From contig JAFGBT010000002.1 of assembly GCA_016933025.1 (NCBI GenBank), forward strand, positions 1 through 44,274: a DNA stretch of 44,274 bases, written 5' to 3'. Below the pieces are notes generated by a model that was given only the letters and a program-made list of their open reading frames with translations, was not told the DNA's origin and ran no database searches. Source of the DNA: Spirochaetota bacterium. Its GTDB lineage: Bacteria > Spirochaetota > UBA4802 > UBA5550. This document shows positions 16,386 through 24,048 of the stretch, piece after piece. How positions within the stretch are numbered: position 1 is the first letter of the stretch; each line of letters begins with the position of its first letter. The translations under genes and the position numbers were made by a program.

Positions 16386-16829
16386 GTGAATAATATTTAT
16401 AAGAATTTTACTATGGCTGAAATAATTGATTTTTATAGTCATCCGGTTGCCTACATTCGAGTCATGCAGAATGCCGGTGACAAGGTAAATGAACTGGTTA
16501 ATTTTTTTATTAACAAACCAGACGAAATTAAATTCGCTATTTTTGATTCTCTCAAGAAACATAAAGGAGAATGTATTATTCTTATATGTACAACAAAGAA
16601 GGAGCCTCTCTGTTATTGGGCGATAAAAACCGAAGACATCGGTCCGGATATATGGGCCATGATGGGAAACACCATTATGCCTGAGCATGAAAACACTTTT
16701 TTTCTTTTTCATATCACCGATGATGACATCCTTGGTTTCGCTACAATTGAAATAAGCGATGCCGTACAGTTTTCCGCCTCAATGCCTAAAGCATCATGGT
16801 TTGCCAACATCAATCGATTCCACGTTTGA
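16386..16829 (+). CDS. Unknown plus-strand gene inserted in the leftward early operon
   Basis: The frame encodes 147 residues and is not a known family to me. It runs against all its neighbours between 16353 and 16829 and overlaps the 3' end of the 16810 gene by 20 bp. Base composition is AT-rich relative to its neighbours. The start could be the GTG at 16386 or the ATG at 16413; neither has a clear Shine-Dalgarno. The product looks like a soluble alpha/beta protein (helical first 60 residues, then strands such as ECIILICTTKKEPLCYWAI). The opposite-strand frame over the same bases (16335-16712) is less convincing. The position and composition fit a moron expressed from the prophage. Confidence 0.55.
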   Translation: MNNIYKNFTMAEIIDFYSHPVAYIRVMQNAGDKVNELVNFFINKPDEIKFAIFDSLKKHKGECIILICTTKKEPLCYWAIKTEDIGPDIWAMMGNTIMPEHENTFFLFHITDDDILGFATIEISDAVQFSASMPKASWFANINRFHV

Positions 16830-17211
16830 GATTGAATCGCGGAAGTAACTTTTCTATATTCATCTTTTCAGCAGGAAGAACCCCGATTTTTTCCGCATAT
16901 ATCAATGCATCTTTCGTCTTGATTTTTTTCCGGAACCGATAACCTTTCACCACCTGCCACACCGATACCCAAAAACCATGATAATTATTGAATCTGGATT
17001 GGGTTATGCTGCTCGCATAGCATTCTAGTTCTTTCTCAAACTTTTCTCTTTCAGGATCTACCGTGAAAAAATCGATTAAATTCCGTGACTCGGCGACATC
17101 CTTGGATAAATAGACGATTTCATTCGGTCGCACGTTTTTCAAAAACTGATAAGCAACGTTCAGATCTATTTTGACATAGTTGCCGACCATGAGTTTTATT
17201 TCTTTCCTCAC
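16810..17211 (-). CDS. Hypothetical early protein
   Basis: The product is 133 residues with no recognised family. A GTG at 17211 is the best start because GGAGGGAGAT directly precedes it; a longer frame reaching 17277 would begin inside the previous gene without a ribosome site. The sequence is charged and helical with an aromatic-rich centre (FNNYHGFWVSVWQVVKGYRFRKK) and a C-terminal segment that resembles a DNA-binding helix pair. It is the second gene after the early promoter, a common location for regulators. Confidence 0.65.
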   Translation of the reverse strand: MRKEIKLMVGNYVKIDLNVAYQFLKNVRPNEIVYLSKDVAESRNLIDFFTVDPEREKFEKELECYASSITQSRFNNYHGFWVSVWQVVKGYRFRKKIKTKDALIYAEKIGVLPAEKMNIEKLLPRFNLKRGID

Positions 17212-17236
17212 ATCTCCCTCCTGCCTTCCCGCTCTC

Positions 17237-17488
17237 CTACACCGCCACCGCCTGGCGCTGGCCGCCATGGCCGGCATGCTTCGGTGACGGGATGGTGTTC
17301 CATGCGCTTATTATTTCCTCTATGGACATGCCGAACTTCTCCTCAAGTTTCTTCTGGATTCTCTGGGATGTCATTCGGCCTGTTAGAACATAATAAATTG
17401 ATGACGGTGTAACCTCCAGCTCGCGGGCAAGCTCCGGTATTTTAATGTCATGTTGAAGCATTAAAATCTTGACGTTTTTACGGTTCAC
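17237..17488 (-). CDS. Small HTH DNA-binding protein (Ner/Cro-like), first early gene
   Basis: The 83-residue protein has a lambda-repressor-type HTH at residues about 7-45 (LQHDIKIPELARELEVTPSSIYYVLTG), with LARELEVTPSSIYYVL as helices 2 and 3. The C-terminal 20 residues are Gly/His/Gln-rich. It is the first gene downstream of the early promoter and lies back-to-back with the repressor, the position of Ner in Mu or Cro in lambda, so it probably turns down early and repressor transcription. The GTG at 17488 is favoured because GGAG lies eight bases upstream; a GTG three codons earlier is only one base from that site. Confidence 0.8.
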   Translation of the reverse strand: MNRKNVKILMLQHDIKIPELARELEVTPSSIYYVLTGRMTSQRIQKKLEEKFGMSIEEIISAWNTIPSPKHAGHGGQRQAVAV

Positions 17489-17524
17489 GTTGTACACTCC
17501 AGGTGGTTTATAGTTGTCAATTAG

Positions 17525-17565
17525 AGGTCAAAAGCAGGTGACAGCGTGTCATTTGGTTTTGACCT
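17525..17565. promoter_or_regulatory. 41-bp concentric dyad in the early leader
   Basis: Perfect 9-bp outer arms (aggtcaaaa/ttttgacct) enclose perfect 5-bp inner arms (tgaca/tgtca) around a gcg centre. It lies between the predicted early transcription start and the first early gene. It could be an operator for the repressor or the Ner-like protein, or an RNA hairpin in the leader. Confidence 0.6.
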
Positions 17566-17592
17566 GTAGTCGGTAACCTCCAACTGTAGACC

Positions 17593-17621
17593 AATATAGT
17601 AATATTATCACAATTTGTCAA
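17593..17621 (-). promoter_or_regulatory. Early promoter, sigma70 type
   Basis: On the minus strand a consensus TTGACA (-35, 17621-17616) is followed after exactly 17 bases by TATATT (-10, 17598-17593). Transcription would start near 17586 and run leftward into the early operon. An operator-like repeat occupies the spacer. Confidence 0.75.
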
Positions 17622-17644
17622 GAATAATAGTAATAATATCACAA
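17596..17644. promoter_or_regulatory. Two 18-bp operator-like direct repeats
   Basis: Direct repeats atagtaatattatcacaa (17596-17613) and atagtaataatatcacaa (17627-17644) differ at one base and are spaced 31 bp apart, about three helical turns. The first lies inside the early promoter, the second just before the repressor ATG. They are the natural candidates for repressor binding. Confidence 0.65.
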
Positions 17645-17649
17645 AAAGT

Positions 17650-18210
17650 ATGCACTCCGGTGAGCGTCTGAAATTGATTTTTGATGAATTGAATCTGACA
17701 CAACAAGAAGTGGCAGATAGATTTGGTATCAATAGAAGTTTATTCAGTATGTTATTCAGCGGAAAACAGAATATATCTAAGCTTTTACTTTATGCATTAA
17801 AATCTGAATTTAATGTAAATCCTACCTGGTTGCTCTCCGGTGAAGGCGAAATGTTCCTTCAAAAAGAGCCGGCAACGGTACATGAGGAACAGGCTGAATA
17901 TATTCCTAAAAAAATAAACCACCTCATGGCCCACAAGGGGAACGCCAAAACCTTCCCGCAGGTCGACGACATCGACAAAATAGCGAACACCGGCTGGTGG
18001 GAGAAGATCGGGGACACCAAGCAGTGGATCGTGGCAGCCCTGGACGAATTGAGCCTGCCCGAACACCTCAATAGATTGAAAGCCATCGCGGTGGCGATGC
18101 TGCAAGGGGAACGCGCCGACCGCGAACTCCAGCAGGAACTGAAGAAACTCGAAGATAAAATTCTGAATGAATCCGGAGGCAATCTCCGCAAAAAAGGGGA
18201 AGCTGGTTAG
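17650..18210 (+). CDS. XRE-type phage repressor
   Basis: The 186-residue protein has an N-terminal HTH (residues about 3-45, LNLTQQEVADRFGINRSLFS with a recognition helix RSLFSMLFSG) followed by NPTWLLSGEGEMF, a typical phage CI/C repressor linker sequence. The C-terminal half is a charged helical region (LQQELKKLEDKI) likely for oligomerisation. No LexA-type peptidase motif is seen, so induction need not be RecA-dependent. It is divergent from the early operon across two operator-like repeats. The first about 85 codons are AT-rich while the remainder is GC-rich, suggesting that the DNA-binding half was exchanged. No ribosome site precedes the ATG; translation may be near-leaderless. Confidence 0.85.
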   Translation: MHSGERLKLIFDELNLTQQEVADRFGINRSLFSMLFSGKQNISKLLLYALKSEFNVNPTWLLSGEGEMFLQKEPATVHEEQAEYIPKKINHLMAHKGNAKTFPQVDDIDKIANTGWWEKIGDTKQWIVAALDELSLPEHLNRLKAIAVAMLQGERADRELQQELKKLEDKILNESGGNLRKKGEAG

Positions 18211-18358
18211 GTGTTATATGGCGAAGGTTCCCCAGTTTCGGTATCGGTAATTTCTATTAAGTGTTTCATGGATAATTAATTTTTGCGTCTCGTTACTCAT
18301 GCGGCCGGCGGTGATTATAGCACGTGGGAGCATTAAATTTATTTTTGGGGGTATACTC

Positions 18359-19111
18359 ATGGGTGTAATTATTACGTTTATCATTCTTGCCGCTCTTGTT
18401 CTCTTGGTTATAGGATTGAAAAATCCCGATAAAGCGTTTCTTCCGAAATTTCAAAAGACCAGACGAAATATCGCTCTCGTTTATGGATCGATCATCTTCG
18501 TTTGCTTCGTTATTCTCGGAATGATGGCTGACGCTGGTTTTTCCGTCGAAAAAAACTGCGAAGATATAACTCTTGAGGAAAAAGTCACCTTCACGGGAAC
18601 GGGAAGTGACGATGCGAAGATGACTATTAACGAGAAACCATATGAAATAAAAGGTGAAAAATTCGAGTATACCTTTCCGCTGGTCATGGGCAGAAACAAT
18701 TTTCTCTTCAAATATACCAAGAACGGAAAGGATAAAAATGAACTCGAGTCAATCGTAAGGACCACAAAGGAAAACCTCGCAAAAGAGCTAAAGGCAGAGG
18801 AGCGAAGGAAAGAGGAGCTTGCTAAATTAGAGGCAAAGCAGAAGGAAGCCGAGAAGAGAATTGAAAATATTCGAAAGCAGTTCAGCGCATATGACGGTTC
18901 TCACTATGGTCTTGAAAGTTATATCAAAAAGGTCATGAACGACCCTTCCAGCTATGAACATGTAAAGACGGGGTTCGTGGACATGGGCGATTATCTTGTC
19001 GTGACGACGGTCTTTCGCGGGAAAAACGCATTCGGCGGGCTGGTCATGAATTCAATCAAGGCGAAGGTTTCTTTAAATGGGGATGTTCTGCAGATACTGT
19101 CGCAGAATTAG
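18359..19111 (+). CDS. Two-span membrane protein with Ig-like and coiled-coil region
   Basis: From the ATG at 18359 (GGGGG seven bases upstream) the product has 250 residues. Two hydrophobic spans lie at about 3-23 and 42-60, with a short basic loop between them. Residues about 70-130 resemble a bacterial Ig-like fold (TFTGTGSDDAKMTINEKPYE... FPLVMGRNNFLFKYTK). Residues about 135-180 are a Glu/Lys coiled coil. The last 70 residues form a domain seen in many uncharacterised proteins (SYIKKVMNDPSSYEHVKTGF... VVTTVFRGKNAFGG). Its position just after the repressor and before a restriction cassette, and its membrane anchoring, fit a lysogeny-expressed superinfection-exclusion or cell-surface protein. 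That function is inference. Confidence 0.75.
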   Translation: MGVIITFIILAALVLLVIGLKNPDKAFLPKFQKTRRNIALVYGSIIFVCFVILGMMADAGFSVEKNCEDITLEEKVTFTGTGSDDAKMTINEKPYEIKGEKFEYTFPLVMGRNNFLFKYTKNGKDKNELESIVRTTKENLAKELKAEERRKEELAKLEAKQKEAEKRIENIRKQFSAYDGSHYGLESYIKKVMNDPSSYEHVKTGFVDMGDYLVVTTVFRGKNAFGGLVMNSIKAKVSLNGDVLQILSQN

Positions 19112-19257
19112 GAAAAGGAGGCGTTGATTCAAGGCCCTTATTATCCATGTCGATAATTTCTTTTACGGATATCAGGGCGAAATATATTTTCGGTAAAATC
19201 GGCATTTGAAAATCGCGATTGACAATCGAAGTCGTCATTGATAAACATAGAAAAGAC

Positions 19258-20361
19258 ATGAAACGAAAAAATAGTATAGACCGATCGATACCGAAAGTGA
19301 TTGCCGTCGATTTATTTTGTGGCGCCGGCGGGTTGACATATGGATTGAGGAAATCCGGGATTGATGTCCAGCTTGGAGTGGATATCGATAAAAAATGTGA
19401 ATATCCTTATACGGCAAACAACGATTCGAAATTTCTGCTCAAGTCCGTCGAGAGTCTCAAAAAAAAAGATATTGAAAAGTACTTTAAAGGAAACAATCTA
19501 CGCCTAATCGCCGGATGTGCCCCTTGCCAAACATTCTCCACATATAATCAAAAAGCGACTCCTAAAGACGGCCGATGGTGGTTGTTGCTCCATTTCTCGA
19601 AATTGGTGGCACGAATCCTTCCCGATTTAGTCACCATGGAAAACGTTCCGCAATTGAAAAATCGGTATGTATTTGAAGAATTTTTGACAACGCTGCGTAA
19701 GGCGGGGTATCATCATGTATTCCATGATATCGTTAAATGCCAGGACTATGGCGTTCCTCAAAATCGCAAACGTCTCGTTTTCTTGGCTTCCAGACTCGGT
19801 CCGATAGCATTATTGTCACCTTCAGAATTCGGAGCTCGGAAAGTCACTGTCAAGGAGAGTATTGCCAGTTTGAGTCCGTTGGAATCCGGAGAAATCGATA
19901 AAAATGATTCGTTGCATCAGGCATCGGTATTGTCCAAAACCAATCTGAAACGTATCAGGGCGAGTCGGCCCGGCGGAACGTGGCGAGATTGGAAAGATGC
20001 ATTGATCGCGGATTGTCACAGAAAAGAATCCGGTAAAACTTATCCAAGTGTCTATGGAAGGATGGAGTGGGACGAACCGGCACCGACGATAACGACCCAA
20101 TTTTTCGGATTCGGAAACGGTCGATTCGGTCATCCGGAGCAGGATCGCGCTATATCATTACGGGAGGGGGCGATTCTCCAAGGTTTCCCGAAGAAATATA
20201 AATTCGTCAAACCGGGGGACTCCATCCGAAAGAAAGATATCGGTAGATTGATCGGAAATGCAGTTCCTCCCATCCTCGGTGAAGTGATAGGCCTCAGCAT
20301 TCTTGCACATGTTGAATCTCATTCAAAGAAATCGAATATAGATATATCTCATCGGATTTGA
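19258..20361 (+). CDS. C5-cytosine DNA methyltransferase
   Basis: The 367-residue enzyme shows the m5C-methyltransferase motifs in order: I DLFCGAGG (18-25), IV APCQ with catalytic Cys90, VI ENV (128-130), VIII QNRKR (168-172), a target-recognition region about 200-290, then IX/X with GRMEWDEPAPTITT, LQGFP and IGNAVPP. It transfers a methyl group from AdoMet to C5 of cytosine in a specific site. The ATG at 19258 is preferred; an upstream TTG at 19219 coincides with a TTGACA -35-like hexamer, so the promoter probably lies there. It heads a vsr and GHKL-nuclease cassette and most likely protects the prophage-bearing host from the nuclease. The recognition site cannot be read from sequence. Confidence 0.95.
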   Translation: MKRKNSIDRSIPKVIAVDLFCGAGGLTYGLRKSGIDVQLGVDIDKKCEYPYTANNDSKFLLKSVESLKKKDIEKYFKGNNLRLIAGCAPCQTFSTYNQKATPKDGRWWLLLHFSKLVARILPDLVTMENVPQLKNRYVFEEFLTTLRKAGYHHVFHDIVKCQDYGVPQNRKRLVFLASRLGPIALLSPSEFGARKVTVKESIASLSPLESGEIDKNDSLHQASVLSKTNLKRIRASRPGGTWRDWKDALIADCHRKESGKTYPSVYGRMEWDEPAPTITTQFFGFGNGRFGHPEQDRAISLREGAILQGFPKKYKFVKPGDSIRKKDIGRLIGNAVPPILGEVIGLSILAHVESHSKKSNIDISHRI

Positions 20362-20813
20362 TGGATACCGTCGACAGAAAAACACGGTCGCGGATCATGA
20401 GGAGTGTCGGTCAAAGAAATACCGGTCCGGAAGTCCGTTTGCGGCGTTCGCTGCATCGACTTGGATTACGATATCGAATTAACGATCGAAGCCTTCCTGG
20501 AACGCCGGATCTCGTCTTTCCGCGTTTCGGAGCCGTAATTTTCGTACATGGATGTTTCTGGCATGCTCATGAGAATTGTAAATATTCACGCGAACCGTCT
20601 TCACGGAAGAAATTCTGGCATCATAAATTCGAGGAAAATAAAAGACGGGACAAGAGAAATTATGAAGCATTATTGAAAAATGGGTGGAGGGTTCTCGTCG
20701 TCTGGGAATGCGCAATAGGAAAACGTGATAAATCGAGAAATGACAAGATTGGAGTCATTGTCAAACGATGGTTGAAGTCGAAAAAAAGTTTCGATTATAT
20801 CGGCAATGACTGA
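20361..20813 (+). CDS. vsr: Vsr very-short-patch repair endonuclease
   Basis: The 150-residue protein matches Vsr throughout: DRKTRSRIMRSVGQRNTGPE at the start, GTPDLVFP with catalytic Asp50, FVHGCFWHAHENC with Cys65, His68, His70 and Cys73 in the zinc and active-site positions of E. coli Vsr, and a C-terminal NGWRVLVVWECAI. Vsr nicks next to T:G mismatches produced when 5-methylcytosine deaminates, preventing mutation at methylated sites. Vsr genes usually travel with C5 methyltransferases, as here: the ATG overlaps the methyltransferase stop by one base (TGATG). Confidence 0.95.
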   Translation: MDTVDRKTRSRIMRSVGQRNTGPEVRLRRSLHRLGLRYRINDRSLPGTPDLVFPRFGAVIFVHGCFWHAHENCKYSREPSSRKKFWHHKFEENKRRDKRNYEALLKNGWRVLVVWECAIGKRDKSRNDKIGVIVKRWLKSKKSFDYIGND

Positions 20814-20853
20814 AATGGATATTGAATTATCGAAATGTCAATGGATGTGAAAT

Positions 20854-22812
20854 ATGGAAACGAATCCTTATCGAATGATAGTCGACTTGAACGTACTCGA
20901 CCATTTGGCAGAAGGGCTCTATAGCAGTGTCGCAGCTGTCATTACGGAGACCGTTGCCAATGCCTGGGATGCCGATGCCACAGAAGTCAAGATCGATTTC
21001 AATGTGTCGGATGACCTCATCGTAATCACCGATAATGGTGATGGAATGGATGTCGACGCCATCAACGATCACTATCTCCGTGTCGGTTATCATCGCCGTG
21101 AAGAAGGGGATACTACAAAAAGAGGGCGTAAGATTATGGGGCGAAAGGGAATCGGTAAACTTTCATTGTTTTCAATCGCCGATTCAGTCGAAATTTGGTC
21201 TCGTGCAGAAGACAAGGATATATGTGGCTTGAGGATAGTATCGAACGATCTCAGACGGGCGATGGCAGATCGTTATACCGAGTATAAACCGATACCGATT
21301 TCCGTCGACCCGGACGCTTTCCGGATCCTTCACGGCACTCGTATAAAAGCTTCGTCCTTGAAAAGACATCGACTTCGGGAAATCGCGCCTGAATCCTTGA
21401 GGCGACGGTTGGCCCGAAGGTTTTCTGTAATAGGGAGTGAGGATTTCAAGGTTTTCATCGATGGCGAAGAAGTGACCGCAGACGATCGTGAAGATTTGAA
21501 ATTTGTCGAATATCTTTGGAAGATCGAAGGGACGGAGGTACCGACGGATATATGTTCGAACCTCATTGAAAATACCATAATTGGAAACCTGGTCCCAATC
21601 GACGATGAAATTTCATTGCCTATAAAAGGGTGGATAGGAACGGTTGATCGTCCACGGCGATTGGCAACAAATGAAGGTAATCTGAATTCGATCGTTGTTT
21701 TTGCTCGAGGTCGATTGGTGGATGAAGATATCTTGACCCGAATCGCAGGAGCAGAAGTCTATACGAAATATGTAACAGGACAGATCGAAGCGGATTTTCT
21801 CGATGATAGTAAAGAGTTGGATATCGTGATAAGCAACCGACAACGAGTTATCGAAGACGATATGCGGATGGTTAAATTGATTAATTTTCTCCGCAAATCT
21901 TTACGAGAGATCGCCGAATCATGGAGCGAATTGAGGGCCAGAGACAAAACGGATGAGCTTCGTGTTCAATATCCTAAGATCGCGGGATGGTTAGATGAAC
22001 TACCTTCTGGTTGGAAGAAAAAAGCCGAAAAATTATTGGAACGTATTGCAACCATGGAAATAGGGAAGGATGAGACCGACCAGGAAGAAGGCCAACGGAT
22101 GCTTCTCCGTCATGCGGTATTGGGGTTTGAAAGACTTCGATTGAGGGGTGATGCCGAGGAATTGGAACGCGCATTATCAGAGGGTATCGATTCATTATTA
22201 CGCATTCTTGCCGACAGGGATTCACTGGAAGCGACGATGTATCGAGATATCGTTAAGAATCGCATAGAAGCCATTAAGGAATTTCAAGGCTTGGTCGACG
22301 ATGATAAAAAAGAAAGAGTCTTACAGAAATATCTATTCGATCATTTATGGCTTCTCGATCCTGCATGGGAACGAGCGGCCGGAAGCGAAGAAATGGAACG
22401 TGGATTACGTCTGAAAGAACCATTCACAGATGACGATGTGACGAAAGAAAAATATGGACGTGTCGATATCAAATACAGAACGGTTGCCGGGAAGCATGTC
22501 ATCGTGGAATTGAAGAGGTCTTCGGTCAAAATCGGGATCTATGACCTTGCAGGACAAGGAGCTAAATATGTGGATGCAACGAAGGATGTCCTTTCTCCTA
22601 TGAGTAGAGATTTGGCGCAGATCGAAGTGGTTTTTGTTATAGGGAAGGATCCTTCCGAACCTACAGGACGCGTGGTGGATGCCATGAATAGCGTATCACC
22701 GGGTTCGCGTCTCATAACATACGATGTCTTGATCGGCAATGCTCGCGCTGCATATTCTTCATATCTTGAAAGTAGTGATGAAGCAGACAGAATCGATCGG
22801 TTGTTTTCATAG
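20854..22812 (+). CDS. GHKL-ATPase/PD-(D/E)XK restriction endonuclease (BbrUII/HgiDII-like)
   Basis: The 652-residue protein joins two modules. The N-terminus is a GHKL (Hsp90/MutL-type) ATP-binding domain: N-box TETVANAWDADA (Glu32, Asn36), DNGDGMD (60-66) and GRKGIGK (96-102). The middle (about 330-500) is helical. The C-terminus has a PD-(D/E)XK nuclease pattern, GRVDI with Asp538 and VELKR with Glu552 and Lys554. This matches restriction enzymes of the BbrUII/HgiDII type, which accompany C5 methyltransferases; prototypes recognise GTCGAC, but the specificity here is unknown. It follows vsr by 40 bp. An alternative is a defence ATPase-nuclease not tied to the methyltransferase, but the three-gene cassette argues for restriction-modification. 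Confidence 0.8.
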   Translation: METNPYRMIVDLNVLDHLAEGLYSSVAAVITETVANAWDADATEVKIDFNVSDDLIVITDNGDGMDVDAINDHYLRVGYHRREEGDTTKRGRKIMGRKGIGKLSLFSIADSVEIWSRAEDKDICGLRIVSNDLRRAMADRYTEYKPIPISVDPDAFRILHGTRIKASSLKRHRLREIAPESLRRRLARRFSVIGSEDFKVFIDGEEVTADDREDLKFVEYLWKIEGTEVPTDICSNLIENTIIGNLVPIDDEISLPIKGWIGTVDRPRRLATNEGNLNSIVVFARGRLVDEDILTRIAGAEVYTKYVTGQIEADFLDDSKELDIVISNRQRVIEDDMRMVKLINFLRKSLREIAESWSELRARDKTDELRVQYPKIAGWLDELPSGWKKKAEKLLERIATMEIGKDETDQEEGQRMLLRHAVLGFERLRLRGDAEELERALSEGIDSLLRILADRDSLEATMYRDIVKNRIEAIKEFQGLVDDDKKERVLQKYLFDHLWLLDPAWERAAGSEEMERGLRLKEPFTDDDVTKEKYGRVDIKYRTVAGKHVIVELKRSSVKIGIYDLAGQGAKYVDATKDVLSPMSRDLAQIEVVFVIGKDPSEPTGRVVDAMNSVSPGSRLITYDVLIGNARAAYSSYLESSDEADRIDRLFS

Positions 22813-22835
22813 ATACCAGATCTGACAGTTCGCCC

Positions 22836-22865
22836 TTGCCTGGATCCCGGTCAGCATGATATATT
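22836..22865 (+). promoter_or_regulatory. Possible promoter before the late module
   Basis: TTGCCT and TATATT are separated by 18 bases and lie directly upstream of the first small membrane-protein gene. The hexamers match sigma70 only partly. No terminator was seen after the restriction cassette, so read-through is also possible. Confidence 0.3.
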
Positions 22866-22871
22866 CCTTTC

Positions 22872-23345
22872 ATGCTGGCCAAGATAAAAATAATTTTCAT
22901 CTCTCTCGTCATCGGCGCCGTGCTCGGCGCGGCCGCCGTCTATTTCATACCGAAGCTCATATCCAAAAAGTCATCGGATAGCATCAGAACCACACAGATA
23001 TCCGGTGAGAAGATTTCGCACCGGGATTATGGCTTCAAAGGGAAGTCGATCACGTTCACGACCGAGGCTGAAGGTAAGGGAAAAATCAAGACCGAGATCC
23101 CGAAAACTCTCATACCGGAAGCCAGAAGTTGGGTGCAGAAAGTCCATGGCATAGAAGCGACCGTGTATCTATTGTATCAGGATCAGTTTTTCACGCCTTA
23201 TTATCATCTCGGGTACTGGCACCGTTTTGGCCCGGTATGCATCGGTACGGGAATTGTTTTTTCCCTGCCGGTGTCATATGGAAATAGGCGCATCGACTCT
23301 CGCGGATCGATAGGATTGAAGCTCGGCTTGATCGGTTGGTTTTGA
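22872..23345 (+). CDS. Membrane-anchored hypothetical protein
   Basis: The 157-residue protein has an N-terminal hydrophobic span (about 5-29) acting as a signal anchor, then a polar region (about 35-95) and a glycine- and aromatic-rich C-terminal half (FTPYYHLGYWHRFGPVCIG) that could form beta strands. It opens the region before the packaging genes, where Mu-like phages carry lysis functions. An inner-membrane spanin-type part is conceivable, but no family is recognised. Confidence 0.6.
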   Translation: MLAKIKIIFISLVIGAVLGAAAVYFIPKLISKKSSDSIRTTQISGEKISHRDYGFKGKSITFTTEAEGKGKIKTEIPKTLIPEARSWVQKVHGIEATVYLLYQDQFFTPYYHLGYWHRFGPVCIGTGIVFSLPVSYGNRRIDSRGSIGLKLGLIGWF

Positions 23346-23387
23346 ATAGTGCTTGACTTTCACACCGATATGTGATTGGTCGTGATT

Positions 23388-23588
23388 ATGTCGCACGAAG
23401 AAGATCTCATAACGGTGGAGGAGGCAGCGCGGATGCTCAGGATTTCCCCCCGCACCGTGAGCCGCTATCGCGCCGAAGGACGCATCCCCTTCATTAGATT
23501 CTCTCCGCGTAAGATGCTGTTTCGCCGCAACGACATTCTCTCCTTCATCAGGAGCTCATATCGCGAAGCGTGCGATTACTGCGAGTGA
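23388..23588 (+). CDS. Excisionase-like HTH protein (HTH_17/MerR-type)
   Basis: The 66-residue protein is a single DNA-binding domain: DLITVEEAARMLRISPRTVSRYRAEGRIPFIRF followed by a wing and a FRRNDILSFI C-terminal helix, the usual pattern of excisionase/MerR-like HTH_17 domains. In a transposable phage an excisionase is not needed, so it may instead activate the late operon that follows, the job Mor or C does in Mu. ATG at 23388 is taken; no strong ribosome site is visible. Confidence 0.75.
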   Translation: MSHEEDLITVEEAARMLRISPRTVSRYRAEGRIPFIRFSPRKMLFRRNDILSFIRSSYREACDYCE

Positions 23589-23694
23589 AAAAAACACGAC
23601 ATATCCGATAAAAATGCATTTTAAGGCCAGGTCCGCCTTGCGCACATGACGGCTTTACCGTATCGTTATGCCAAGATTCGTTTCTGGAGGCGAT

Positions 23695-24048
23695 ATGGAT
23701 TTCGATTGGAAGCTTGTCGTTCAGGGTGTGATGCTGCTACTCACCGTGTCCGCCATCTACTGGCGTCTCCATTACCATCAGAAAAGCACCGGCGATACGA
23801 TAATCGAGCATGATTGTGAGCTGAAAGAACATGAAAAGAAATTATCCGATCACGACAAGGAGATCGCCGGTCTCAAATCCGACATGAACGTTATTATCCG
23901 GGAAATCGAATACAAGATTGATAAAAAACTGGCTGACCGTGACGCCAAATTCAACCGTCGTCTCCAGCGCATTGAAAAGATACTCATCCGTATGGATGAG
24001 CGGTTGAAGACACAGGCCGCCGGCGAGTTGGTCGAGGAGGATGGATGA
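23695..24048 (+). CDS. Membrane protein with coiled coil (Mu gp25/DUF2730-like)
   Basis: The 117-residue protein has one hydrophobic span (about 6-24) followed by a long charged coiled coil (about 35-105). This layout and the place just before the terminase genes correspond to Mu gp25-type (DUF2730) proteins. GGAGG lies four bases before the ATG at 23695. A role in lysis or in holding head precursors at the membrane has been considered for such proteins but is not established. Confidence 0.65.
   Translation: MDFDWKLVVQGVMLLLTVSAIYWRLHYHQKSTGDTIIEHDCELKEHEKKLSDHDKEIAGLKSDMNVIIREIEYKIDKKLADRDAKFNRRLQRIEKILIRMDERLKTQAAGELVEEDG

Noticed and set aside
16335..16712. Minus-strand 125-codon frame opposite the lone plus-strand gene
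   Set aside because: It would overlap the 5' end of the zinc-binder gene, lacks a ribosome site and has a less protein-like composition than the plus-strand frame.
19219..19257. Upstream TTG start for the methyltransferase
   Set aside because: The TTG is part of a TTGACA -35-like hexamer, and the added residues are not needed before motif I.
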